Source: JTS-RE37 sp041744575
GTDB taxonomy: Bacteria > Bacteroidota > Bacteroidia > Flavobacteriales > Flavobacteriaceae
NCBI GenBank assembly: GCA_041744575.1
Contig: JBGTKP010000021.1
Span: forward strand, 45,801-109,800
DNA length: 64,000 bases
Direction of reading: 5' to 3'
The notes under the pieces were generated by a model, which was not told where the DNA came from, did no database searches, and saw only the letters and a list, made by a program, of their open reading frames with translations. Below, in pieces: positions 24,781 through 32,988 of this stretch (positions are counted from its first letter, which is position 1; each line of letters begins with the position of its first letter). Made by a program: the position numbers and the translations under genes.

Positions 24781-25647
24781 ATGCATTCGGACCTTAAATC
24801 TTTAAGCCATAGGCAAACCTTTTATTCCAGAATTCTGGACAGAAAGCTGACCTTTATATGGTCTGCCCCGGAGCATTATAAAGACATGGCACTCCCGGTA
24901 CTTCTTATGAATGACGCACAGGATTTTTTAGCAATGCGTCTTTCTCACACGCTTTATAATGCGTTCAATGATCCCGGCATTAAGCCATTTTTTTATGTAG
25001 GCATAGAAACCAACCGGCACCGTTTGCAGGATTACGGGGTTGCTTCCGGACCAGACTTTAAGGGACGGGGTGCCAATGCACGAAGTTATACACAATTTAT
25101 GCTCAGGGAATTCATTCCCTTCCTGAAAAAAGAATTCAACCTGTCCTCGGAGACCGGGGATTGGGTGTATTGCGGGATGTCATTGGGAGGGTTATCCGCA
25201 TTTGACATTGTCTATGGTCATCCGGATCACTTTGGGAAAGCCGCGGTATTTAGCGGCTCGTTCTGGTGGCGTAATAAAGCCTATCAGAAAAATGACAGGG
25301 AGGACAGGAGCCGGATGATCCTCAATATTATCAAGAATGGAACCTACCACCCGCATCTGGCATTCTGGTTCCAGTGCGGAACCCGGGATGAAACTGCGGA
25401 CCGGAATAAGAATGGGATCATTGATTCCATAGAGGATACCCAGGACGTAATCAGGGAATTGCAGGAGAAGGGGTACTCGTACCCGGGCGATATCATCTAT
25501 GTGGAAATTGAAGGTGGAAAGCACGATCTGTCTACCTGGGCATCTGTTTTTCCGGCAATGATCAGGTGGGCCTTTGGAAAAACGCATAATGAATCCCAGG
25601 ACGACCGTTTGCCGGACGATATTCCAATTAAGGGTGGTCAAAAATAA
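24781..25647 (+). CDS. Putative esterase (enterochelin-esterase/esterase-D type)
   Basis: Alpha/beta hydrolase of 288 residues with nucleophile motif CGMSLGG (Ser134), an acid residue region near CGTRDETADRN and the catalytic-type His in GGKHDLSTW. The pattern VLLMNDAQDFL and the FYVGIETN segment resemble IroE/Fes-like and other putative esterases. I start at ATG 24781; a TTG frame from 24727 would add 18 residues without family character. No signal peptide. It is divergent from the amidoligase cluster, sharing the dyad-bearing control region, and may act on the same product or on the transported form. Confidence 0.85.
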   Translation: MHSDLKSLSHRQTFYSRILDRKLTFIWSAPEHYKDMALPVLLMNDAQDFLAMRLSHTLYNAFNDPGIKPFFYVGIETNRHRLQDYGVASGPDFKGRGANARSYTQFMLREFIPFLKKEFNLSSETGDWVYCGMSLGGLSAFDIVYGHPDHFGKAAVFSGSFWWRNKAYQKNDREDRSRMILNIIKNGTYHPHLAFWFQCGTRDETADRNKNGIIDSIEDTQDVIRELQEKGYSYPGDIIYVEIEGGKHDLSTWASVFPAMIRWAFGKTHNESQDDRLPDDIPIKGGQK

Positions 25648-25834
25648 ACTTATGATCCCTGAGAACATAGTTTGACCGGGCAGTGAGATAACTGACGCTT
25701 TGTCTACCACTTGACGTTAAACAATTTTTTGTCTAAAAATTAATGCAAGCGGGCCAATGTATTGGGTGAAGATAATTTGGTGCTAATAATCCCACTTCCA
25801 TTTGATAAAGTAGGTGCGAGATATTGAAAGGATC

Positions 25835-27646
25835 CTACAAGATATGCCCTTTCATTCTGTTCCATGCCCTGGCTAGCAGGAACCCTGATACAATAGCAAT
25901 GCCAGTCAGGACAAGGGCGGTGTTATAATTACCGTAGATCCAGTATCCTGTGGCGAACATGCACGAGTATATAAGAACACACCCGAGCAACATGGCTGAG
26001 ATGCCGGAGGGAACGCTCCACTTTTCTCTGGCATCCACTATTAATTCATCCGATGCCCTTGCCTCATCAACCACCTTTTTCCATCCGGGACCTCCTGGTT
26101 GGATTTTTCGATAAAAATTCTGGAGGACAATTTTGGATTCCGGTTGGGTCATAAAGGTCGCTGACAACCAGATCAGGGTCGTGACCAAAACTACAAAGGG
26201 ATATTCCCACCAGTCCGGAAGCAGCCCGTCATCAGTCGAAAAAAGAAAGGGTCCCAAAGGAGTTAGCTTCAGCAGGATGGAAATGATCCCTGAGGCGAAC
26301 ATGGCAGTTATCTCACTCCAGGCATTGATGCGCCACCAGAACCATCTGAGTATGAAGATGAGGCCCGTTCCCGCACCGAAAACCAACAGGACATCAAAAA
26401 GTTGGAGGGCGTTCTGCAATAAAAGCGCAAGCACAGCACTTAAGACCATCAGGCCAACAGTGGACCATCGGCCAACAGCCACCAGTTTTTTCTCTGAAGC
26501 ATGGGGATTGATCTGTTGTTTGTAGAAATCATAAACGATATAAGAAGAACCCCAATTCAGCTGGGTGGAGATGGTTGACATATAGGCGGCGATCAGGGAG
26601 GCAAGTACCAGTCCCAGCAATCCGCTGGGTAATTTGGTGAGCATGGCCGAATACGCCAGGTCATGTCCCAGCTTATCATTGGCCACATTGGGAAAGGCCT
26701 CGTGGATACTTGGAATATCCGGATAAACAACCAGAGACGCCAGGGCAACAAGGATCCATGGCCATGGACGGAGCGCATAATGCATGATATTAAAAAAGAA
26801 AGTGGCGCCTATGGCATGATTTTCATTTTTAGCAGCCAACATCCGCTGGGCAATATACCCGCCACCACCTGGCTCGGCCCCGGGATACCAGGAACTCCAC
26901 CACTGTACTGCTAAAGGAATAATAAATAAGGTAATGACCGCTTTCCTGTTGCTCCAATCAGGAAGAATGGATAGTTTTTCAGCGACATTCTCGTTGGCCA
27001 TCAGGGCTTCGATACCCCCAACTTCGGGGATGTTGACTAAATAGTAAGCGGCCCCGATCGCCCCGGTCATCGCGACAAAGAACAGCAGGAAATCGGTATA
27101 CACCACCCCCTTAAAGCCTCCGAGAGCACTAAACGTAACTGTAATCAGCCCTGCACTTACCACGGTCACCCAGGGATCAAGGCCCAGCATAATACTTCCT
27201 ATCTTTATGGCAGCCAGGGTAACCGCTGACATCGTGATCACATTAAATATCACCCCGAGATAAATGGCCCTGAACTTTCTCAGAAAACTCGCAGGAGCCC
27301 CCCCGTATCGCAATTCGTAGAATTCAAGATCCGTATTTACGTTAGATTTCCTCCAAAGTTTTGCATAAACGAAGACAGTAAGGAGACCGGTAATGAGAAA
27401 TGCCCACCATACCCAGTTTCCGGACACTCCGTTGGTTCTGACGATATCGGTGACAAGATTAGGAGTATCAGTAGAAAATGTCGTGGCAACCATAGAAAGG
27501 CCAAGCAGCCACCAGGGCATGGTCCTGCCTGATAAAAAAAATTCGGTGGTATCCTTTCCTGATTTTTTTGAAACTATGATCCCGATCGCCAGTACGATGG
27601 AGAAAAATACGATGATGAACGTAAAATCTAAAGTAGATAATTCCAT
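25835..27646 (-). CDS. Sodium:solute symporter (SSS/SLC5 family)
   Basis: Integral membrane symporter of 603 residues with about 14 hydrophobic helices. The start (LDFTFIIVFFSIVLAIGI) is the first helix, followed by GRTMPWWLLGLSMVATTFS, which is the sodium-site region of SSS proteins, and GGYIAQRMLAAK with the Gly-rich sugar-type pattern. It imports an unknown solute with sodium. The position between the amidoligase cluster and the PUL leaves the substrate open; a sugar or sugar acid is plausible. Divergent from the TauE/SafE gene, with under 30 bases between the usable reading frames. Confidence 0.9.
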   Translation of the reverse strand: MELSTLDFTFIIVFFSIVLAIGIIVSKKSGKDTTEFFLSGRTMPWWLLGLSMVATTFSTDTPNLVTDIVRTNGVSGNWVWWAFLITGLLTVFVYAKLWRKSNVNTDLEFYELRYGGAPASFLRKFRAIYLGVIFNVITMSAVTLAAIKIGSIMLGLDPWVTVVSAGLITVTFSALGGFKGVVYTDFLLFFVAMTGAIGAAYYLVNIPEVGGIEALMANENVAEKLSILPDWSNRKAVITLFIIPLAVQWWSSWYPGAEPGGGGYIAQRMLAAKNENHAIGATFFFNIMHYALRPWPWILVALASLVVYPDIPSIHEAFPNVANDKLGHDLAYSAMLTKLPSGLLGLVLASLIAAYMSTISTQLNWGSSYIVYDFYKQQINPHASEKKLVAVGRWSTVGLMVLSAVLALLLQNALQLFDVLLVFGAGTGLIFILRWFWWRINAWSEITAMFASGIISILLKLTPLGPFLFSTDDGLLPDWWEYPFVVLVTTLIWLSATFMTQPESKIVLQNFYRKIQPGGPGWKKVVDEARASDELIVDAREKWSVPSGISAMLLGCVLIYSCMFATGYWIYGNYNTALVLTGIAIVSGFLLARAWNRMKGHIL

Positions 27647-27817
27647 AGCCTGGTTGAGGTTGGGCCATAAAGATATTATTTTTTAAGATACATTTGTTTT
27701 GAAAAGATAAATCCAAGCAAGCTGCCGGCCTTCATCAGTGACATCTCCCTTACTACCTGGACTACTGCCTTCATTGCCGCGATCATCCTGGGGATATCAA
27801 AAGCCGGGATAAAGGGT

Positions 27818-28474
27818 ATGGAGATTGTCGTTGTTACCTTGATGGCGCTCATTTTTGGAGCCCGGGAATCTACCGGTTTAATGGTTCCCCTACTTATTGT
27901 CGGAGATATTTTCGCCGTCATTTACTATAACCGGTATGCCCGCTGGGGGTATGTCATCCGGTTCCTGCCCTGGATGCTCACCGGACTGCTGATCGGGGTG
28001 TTGTTGGGCAGAGACCTTCCGGATACCACCTTTAAAATTTATATGGTGTCTATCATCTTGGGCAGTGTGGTGATGATGTACTGGTGGGACCGGAAGAAAT
28101 CACGATCCATCCCTACCCATTGGGCATTTGCAGGATTTATGGGGGTAATGGCAGGAATTACTACAATGATCGGCAATCTCGCGGGGGCATTTTCAAATAT
28201 ATATTTTCTGGCCATGCGCCTTCCAAAGAATCAATTCATCGGTACCGCAGCATGGCTCTTTTTAATTATCAATATTTGCAAACTACCTTTTCACCTCTTC
28301 GTCTGGCATACGATATCAGTTTCCACCCTTCAGGTCAATCTGATACTTATACCCGGCGTATTCCTTGGACTGATCATTGGGATATATCTTGTAAAGATCA
28401 TCAAGGAGGTATTATACCGGAGGATGATCCTGCTCCTTACAGCCATCGGGGCACTACTAATACTCTTGCGATAA
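27818..28474 (+). CDS. TauE/SafE-family permease, start unclear
   Basis: Membrane protein with about seven to eight helices, of the TauE/SafE family of anion exporters or permeases (sulfite, sulfoacetate and others). The annotated frame begins at ATG 27818, but the same frame is open back to 27671 and encodes what looks like the family's first helix (SLTTWTTAFIAAIILGISKAG). No ATG, GTG or TTG lies in that upstream part; ATT 27692, ATA 27707 and CTG 27722 are the only near-starts. The protein is therefore either started at a rare codon, a truncated form from 27818, or a gene with a lost start. Confidence 0.78.
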   Translation: MEIVVVTLMALIFGARESTGLMVPLLIVGDIFAVIYYNRYARWGYVIRFLPWMLTGLLIGVLLGRDLPDTTFKIYMVSIILGSVVMMYWWDRKKSRSIPTHWAFAGFMGVMAGITTMIGNLAGAFSNIYFLAMRLPKNQFIGTAAWLFLIINICKLPFHLFVWHTISVSTLQVNLILIPGVFLGLIIGIYLVKIIKEVLYRRMILLLTAIGALLILLR

Positions 28475-28491
28475 ATAAGTGGAATTTAAAA

Positions 28492-29343
28492 TTATTTCAA
28501 CTTGAGCCGGACATATACAGGCAGGTGGTCCGACGGATATCTGCAATCTTTGGAATCGCTGAGAACCGCATATTTCTCAAGTTCAAAGTCCCCTTGTGAT
28601 AAAAAAATATAATCGATACGGCGTGTTACAGGGGTAGTAAATTCAAAACCGTTGAAGGTTCCCTCCGGCCCGAAAGCTTTATCTCCTGCAAGGCTTTTGG
28701 AGTCAGCCATTTCGGAAGCCAGGGCAACGATCGCGGGATGATCCGGCTCCAGATTTAAATCCCCCATTAGAATCACCGGTATTTTTTCCGCATTTAGCTG
28801 CCCGATCATTTTCCTGATGAGTAGAGCGCTTTGTTTCCGTGCTTCCTCCCCTATATGATCAAAATGGGTATTGAACACCCAGAAAAGCCGGTCATCTGCC
28901 TTATTTCGGAACTTGCCGTAAGTGCATACCCTTTTGATCGCCGCGTCCCAACCTTTGGATGGTGTCTTTGGGCTTTCAGAAAGCCAGAAAGTCTGATTTT
29001 CCAGAAGTTCCACTTTGTCAGTGTTATAAAATATGGCAGAAAATTCGCCCGCCTCCCGTCCGTCATCCCGGCCTTTTCCGATAAAGTCATAGCCATTCAG
29101 TCCTTTTTTTATAGATTTCAACTGATGAACAAGGCCTTCCTGGGTCCCAAAAATATCAGGTCCGACAAACCGCAACTGGGAGATAAGGAACTCCCTCCGG
29201 TTATCCCAGTTATTCAGGCTGTCCCCCGGATTGTCATATCTTATATTATAGGTAAGGATGTCAAGCGTTTGACCGTCAACCGGCATGATGGTGCCGGCCG
29301 ACAGCCATAAAAATATTGCTGTACTTTTTAAAATAAATTTCAT
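28492..29343 (-). CDS. Exported endonuclease/exonuclease/phosphatase-family hydrolase
   Basis: EEP-superfamily metal phosphoesterase of 283 residues with a signal peptide (hydrophobic segment near residues 5–24, ending VDGQT). The motif LTYNIRYDNPGD, GTQEG (metal Glu), NTHFDH, MGDLNLEPDH (catalytic Asp and Asn) and the terminal SDHLPV (Asp-His pair) are all present. The fold includes phosphatases, nucleases and sphingomyelinases, and the substrate here is not known. It is exported, close to the PUL, and its ATG overlaps the TGA of the damaged upstream gene by four bases. Confidence 0.9.
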   Translation of the reverse strand: MKFILKSTAIFLWLSAGTIMPVDGQTLDILTYNIRYDNPGDSLNNWDNRREFLISQLRFVGPDIFGTQEGLVHQLKSIKKGLNGYDFIGKGRDDGREAGEFSAIFYNTDKVELLENQTFWLSESPKTPSKGWDAAIKRVCTYGKFRNKADDRLFWVFNTHFDHIGEEARKQSALLIRKMIGQLNAEKIPVILMGDLNLEPDHPAIVALASEMADSKSLAGDKAFGPEGTFNGFEFTTPVTRRIDYIFLSQGDFELEKYAVLSDSKDCRYPSDHLPVYVRLKLK

Positions 29344-29751
29344 ATTCCCCGTAATTTTTTAAAATTGGCATACGCCTCTTCCATTCGGCTTTTGAATGCT
29401 TTTTTGAACTCCTTCTCGGATACCTTATACACTTTTGCAAGTTGTCCGGCTATTTACGAAGGCCCGAAATGGCAGCTGATTATTGCGCGTCTTCTATTGC
29501 GTTATGGCCTTCAGCCGGATTTCCCATCAGGTTATAAAATTTCATGTCATCATAAAAATAAATGTGTTTAAATCTTATGTTCCTGCGCCGCTAGTGGTTC
29601 TTCATCATATGAAATGCAGGTTCTCCCCATACAACCGTTTCGGAAAATAGCGTGTACTGCCGCAATTCGGATGGTATGGTCTATACGATGTGCTGACTTC
29701 ATCTAATGCATTTTTTAGTATCAGATCTTGCAGAGGCAACCCTTCGGGGCC
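29340..29751 (-). pseudogene. Decayed gene remnant between the EEP hydrolase and GH43-like gene
   Basis: No intact gene is seen in this 400-base gap, but the minus strand shows coding-like pieces in different frames. Piece A runs in frame from the GH43-like stop (GPEGLPLQDLILKNALDE...) to a TGA at 29605–29607. Shifting frame by one base near the end of A gives TVVWGEPAFHMMKNH and then a TAG at 29591. Piece B (HIYFYDDMKFYNLMGNPAEG) ends in TAA at 29480. Piece C, 36 residues from IAGQLAKVYKVSEKEF to KKLRGI, ends in a TGA that overlaps the EEP start as ATGA. The style vaguely recalls a sulfatase C-terminus, but I cannot prove that. Best read as the wreck of one gene once translationally coupled to the EEP gene. 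Confidence 0.5.
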
Positions 29752-31518
29752 CTACTCCGAAATGACCACGGGGCTTTTCGCAGATATCCCGTTACTATTA
29801 AACGCTTCTATCTGAAGATAGTAGGCGTCGGTCCTGTCCATCGCGGTAAAGAAATAGTCATTCTTTCCATATACCATGATGCTGTTATACATTTTGTCCG
29901 GTGACTTACCAAAATAGATCATATACCCATCCGCAGCTTCATTCATTCGCCATTTCAACCAGGCGCTCCGCCGTTCTCCGTGTTTATCCTTGCCTGCGCG
30001 CAATACTATAAAATCCTCCACCTTTCCAGGCGCTTTTCCGGATCCCGTTCCAAAGACCCTGAATCCGCTTATGGCGAATTTTCCTGTTGGCATCTTCAGG
30101 TTCTCAAGCCTGAGGTATCTTGCTTTCCCCGGCTTTTTCAATTCAATGTAATCATGGGGGACATCGGTTGTGTTCTTGCTTTTGTCAACCAGCAACTGCC
30201 ATTTTTTACCATCTTGGGAAGAGAAAATTTTATACTGGTGGTATACCCCTGTGCTTTTTCCCATCAGGGTGGCGTCCTGATCGGCATAGTTGATCTGAAT
30301 AGCATTGATTGTAGCGACCTCTCCCAGATCGGTCTGAAACCATTCCCCTGCATCAGCTGTTTCAGCCGACCAATAGGTTCGCATATCCTCATCAACTGCA
30401 AAATTGGCCTGTAAACCCCCGAGTGTGGAAGAAACCTGAACGGGCTTATTGTAGTTCAACAACATCCAACCTGTAAATAATCCGGTAATATGATCCGCGC
30501 CCTGCTTTGGCAGGTAGGTGGGATAGTCCCCGTAGGCAGTATTACAGTAGAGGACATCATCCTTATCAAAACCAGCCGGCCAAATCCCTATCCTGCGCTC
30601 AAAATTATTCTTTTGTCCCAGTACCACCGTGGAAACATGCCACCAACTTCCGAAATTGTCCTGGTAGGTGGCTCCATGACCCGCACCCCGGGCGAAGCCT
30701 CCGGGTTTATAGGCAAAAGGATTGTGATTCTGATAAACGAAGAGATCCAGGGGATCCTTACTCACATAAACGCCATCAGCATATCCACTGAATTCAGTAG
30801 CCGGCGCGCCGTATTGCAAATAGTAGGAATCCTTGTACTTTGTCACCCATGCTCCTTCCATAAACGGTTGCAGAAAAGTATTGTCATTATATTCGCCGAA
30901 TCTTTCCCATCCATGATCCTCCGGTTTAAGGGTTAACAGGGGTTTTACATAACCTTCGGACTGAAGCGTACGGGTATTTATTTCTGTTCCCAGGAGGGGA
31001 AATTCATTGCTTGAGCCCCAGTACAGAAATAATTTGTCTTTTTCCTCATCATAGAGAAATCCGGGATCCCAGGCCCCGACTTTCAGCGAGTCCACGGCAA
31101 TTTCCCAATCATCCTCCGTGGGATTGTCACTTTTCCAGAGCGGGAAAGTCGGGCCATGGGTTGAGCCAATCACATAGAGCTCGTCTTTCATTACAAATGC
31201 GGCCGGGGCACATAATTCGTCATAGGTGTCATGGTAGGGCATGAGGAATTTTCTGGGCACAAAATGCCAGTGGTACATATCATCACTCCACCAGTACCCC
31301 CATTGGTTGGTGGAAAAGAGGAAGTATTTTTCCCTGAAATTGACGATAACAGGATCGGCGGTGGCCCGGTGTTTGCCCTGCGCGACCAGATTTGGAATTG
31401 TGGTATAGCCGTAATCAATATTTATCGGGTTGCAATAGGTCATCTGATTATCCTGGGCTCCCAGAAATGAAGTGGAAAGGAAAAGTAAAATAAGGAGCTT
31501 GTAGAACGTATTTCTCAA
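29752..31518 (-). CDS. GH43-like exported glycosidase with discoidin-type (F5/8C) domain
   Basis: Secreted protein of 588 residues with a signal peptide near residues 5–21. The N-terminal part has the five-blade propeller style of GH43/clan GH-F enzymes: TADPVIVNFREKYFLF (likely general base Asp), and WDPGFLYDEEKDKLFLYWG. Around 370–480 there is a galactose-binding-like discoidin domain (FAVDEDMRTYWSAE, WFQTDLGEVATINAIQI), then a fibronectin-III-like end. The start is TTG at 31518; no ATG is available between it and an in-frame TAA just upstream. Probably trims side chains of the PUL's glycan. Confidence 0.82.
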   Translation of the reverse strand: MRNTFYKLLILLFLSTSFLGAQDNQMTYCNPINIDYGYTTIPNLVAQGKHRATADPVIVNFREKYFLFSTNQWGYWWSDDMYHWHFVPRKFLMPYHDTYDELCAPAAFVMKDELYVIGSTHGPTFPLWKSDNPTEDDWEIAVDSLKVGAWDPGFLYDEEKDKLFLYWGSSNEFPLLGTEINTRTLQSEGYVKPLLTLKPEDHGWERFGEYNDNTFLQPFMEGAWVTKYKDSYYLQYGAPATEFSGYADGVYVSKDPLDLFVYQNHNPFAYKPGGFARGAGHGATYQDNFGSWWHVSTVVLGQKNNFERRIGIWPAGFDKDDVLYCNTAYGDYPTYLPKQGADHITGLFTGWMLLNYNKPVQVSSTLGGLQANFAVDEDMRTYWSAETADAGEWFQTDLGEVATINAIQINYADQDATLMGKSTGVYHQYKIFSSQDGKKWQLLVDKSKNTTDVPHDYIELKKPGKARYLRLENLKMPTGKFAISGFRVFGTGSGKAPGKVEDFIVLRAGKDKHGERRSAWLKWRMNEAADGYMIYFGKSPDKMYNSIMVYGKNDYFFTAMDRTDAYYLQIEAFNSNGISAKSPVVISE

Positions 31519-31576
31519 CGGATAGGTTTTAGAGGTGATTTAAGGACATAAGGTAGTGAATTATGTATTTTAGTTT

Positions 31577-32947
31577 TTAATACGTGAATCCCAGTTTATC
31601 CAGCCCGTTTCTGACTTCCTCATTGCCCATAAAAAGGTCCCATAACAATCCGGACCTGTAATTTTCGATCATTACCAGCGATGGTCCCTGATCAATTGCC
31701 AAATAAGCCTCTGCCACCCAAAAATCCTGGTCCGGACTGAAGGCGTCATAAAAACCGGCAGGGCCCAGTAAGTCTTCCTTATGGTTATAAAAGTAATGCA
31801 GGGCTTTCAGGGAGGCTTCCGGAGTATATGGGATAGAACTGATGGCCGCGGTGGGTGAGATCACTCCGCGGTCATCCCCGGGTCTGTGAGCTGCATATCC
31901 CAGGCTGCCATCATTATTTCTTGTATAGCTGGCTGTGAGTCCCCAGCAATTTTCCCCGTAATCCGTATATCCTTTAGGATTCTCAATGCAATACTGATTG
32001 TTGATCATGGTATGATTCACATTGACCTCCCAGTAATTCACATAGGAATCCGCAAGGCTTCTCGGATCAAGACCCAGGTAAGAATAATGGGCCCAGAACA
32101 AGGGACCTCCATATTCATTGGCTCCCGAATGATTTACAAGTAGTGGTATGCTGTATTTTGTGTTGGTGGAAGCAATGGTGCCATCTGAAGCCCATCCCTG
32201 GTCATAAACTTCCCGTTCAATGCTGAAATCAGGAGAAGATGCCGCAAGGACATAGGCGATCAACACCTCATTGTACCCCTTTAACTGCAGGTTGATATCA
32301 AATCCGTAGGTGGGACTCCAATGCCAGTAGAGTGACTGTTGATTTTGGGTATACCAGTTCCATTCGACTCCTTTCCACAATGCATCTGCCCTCGAAGCCA
32401 GCATTTGTTCAATTTCCTCCCCTTCCGAAAGATATTCTTTCAGGCAGATAAGGCCCTGAACAAGAAAGGCCGTTTCTACCAGATCTCCGCCATTGTCAAG
32501 CTCGCTGAATGGAATGACCCTCCCGTTTCGGCCATCCATCCAATGTGGCCACGCTCCGTGGTAGCGATCTGCGGTTTCCAAAAAAGTGATGATCAGGCCG
32601 ATACGCTGCAGGCCCTCGTCTCTGGTTATATAGCCCCTCTCCATGCCGATGATGATTGCCATCAGTCCGAAACCGGTGCCTCCGCTGGTGACTACATGAG
32701 CATCCAGCGATGCATTTTCTGGATGGTATCGCTCCCTTGCGGCGGCGGAAGTTTCCTCGGCAAAATCCCAAAAATACCGGAATGTTTCGCGTTGAGTAAG
32801 ATCGAGCAGTGCCTCATCTGTGATCGATGGAATTTCTTCAGGTTCCGGTTCCGGATCTGGATTTTCCGATACTTGATATATCGAGCTTTTAGAACAGGAA
32901 AGGACTATTACAAAAAGTGTTGGCAAAATTATTTTTACTTTATTCAT
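31577..32947 (-). CDS. GH144/PF10091 'glucoamylase-like' lipoprotein, copy 1
   Basis: Exported lipoprotein of 456 residues with lipobox IVLSC (Cys18). It belongs to the glycoamylase-like family PF10091, an (alpha/alpha)6 barrel that includes endo-beta-1,2-glucanases (GH144). Conserved blocks are SGGTGFGLMAII, GAWPHWMDG, NGGDLVETAFLVQG and ISPTAAISSIPY, and the terminal YRSGLLWDLFMGNE. I chose ATG 32947; a TTG nine bases earlier is in frame. The second copy at 36422 is a clear paralogue. Beta-1,2-glucan or another glucan as substrate is inference. Confidence 0.85.
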   Translation of the reverse strand: MNKVKIILPTLFVIVLSCSKSSIYQVSENPDPEPEPEEIPSITDEALLDLTQRETFRYFWDFAEETSAAARERYHPENASLDAHVVTSGGTGFGLMAIIIGMERGYITRDEGLQRIGLIITFLETADRYHGAWPHWMDGRNGRVIPFSELDNGGDLVETAFLVQGLICLKEYLSEGEEIEQMLASRADALWKGVEWNWYTQNQQSLYWHWSPTYGFDINLQLKGYNEVLIAYVLAASSPDFSIEREVYDQGWASDGTIASTNTKYSIPLLVNHSGANEYGGPLFWAHYSYLGLDPRSLADSYVNYWEVNVNHTMINNQYCIENPKGYTDYGENCWGLTASYTRNNDGSLGYAAHRPGDDRGVISPTAAISSIPYTPEASLKALHYFYNHKEDLLGPAGFYDAFSPDQDFWVAEAYLAIDQGPSLVMIENYRSGLLWDLFMGNEEVRNGLDKLGFTY

Positions 32948-32988
32948 TATTTTCAATAGGAGGACGGATTATCAAAACCAAACTTCTT

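Noticed and set aside
29365..29571. A 68-codon plus-strand frame in the EEP–GH43 gap
   Set aside because: The minus strand of the same bases has protein-like composition (piece C and part of piece B), so the plus frame is a shadow.
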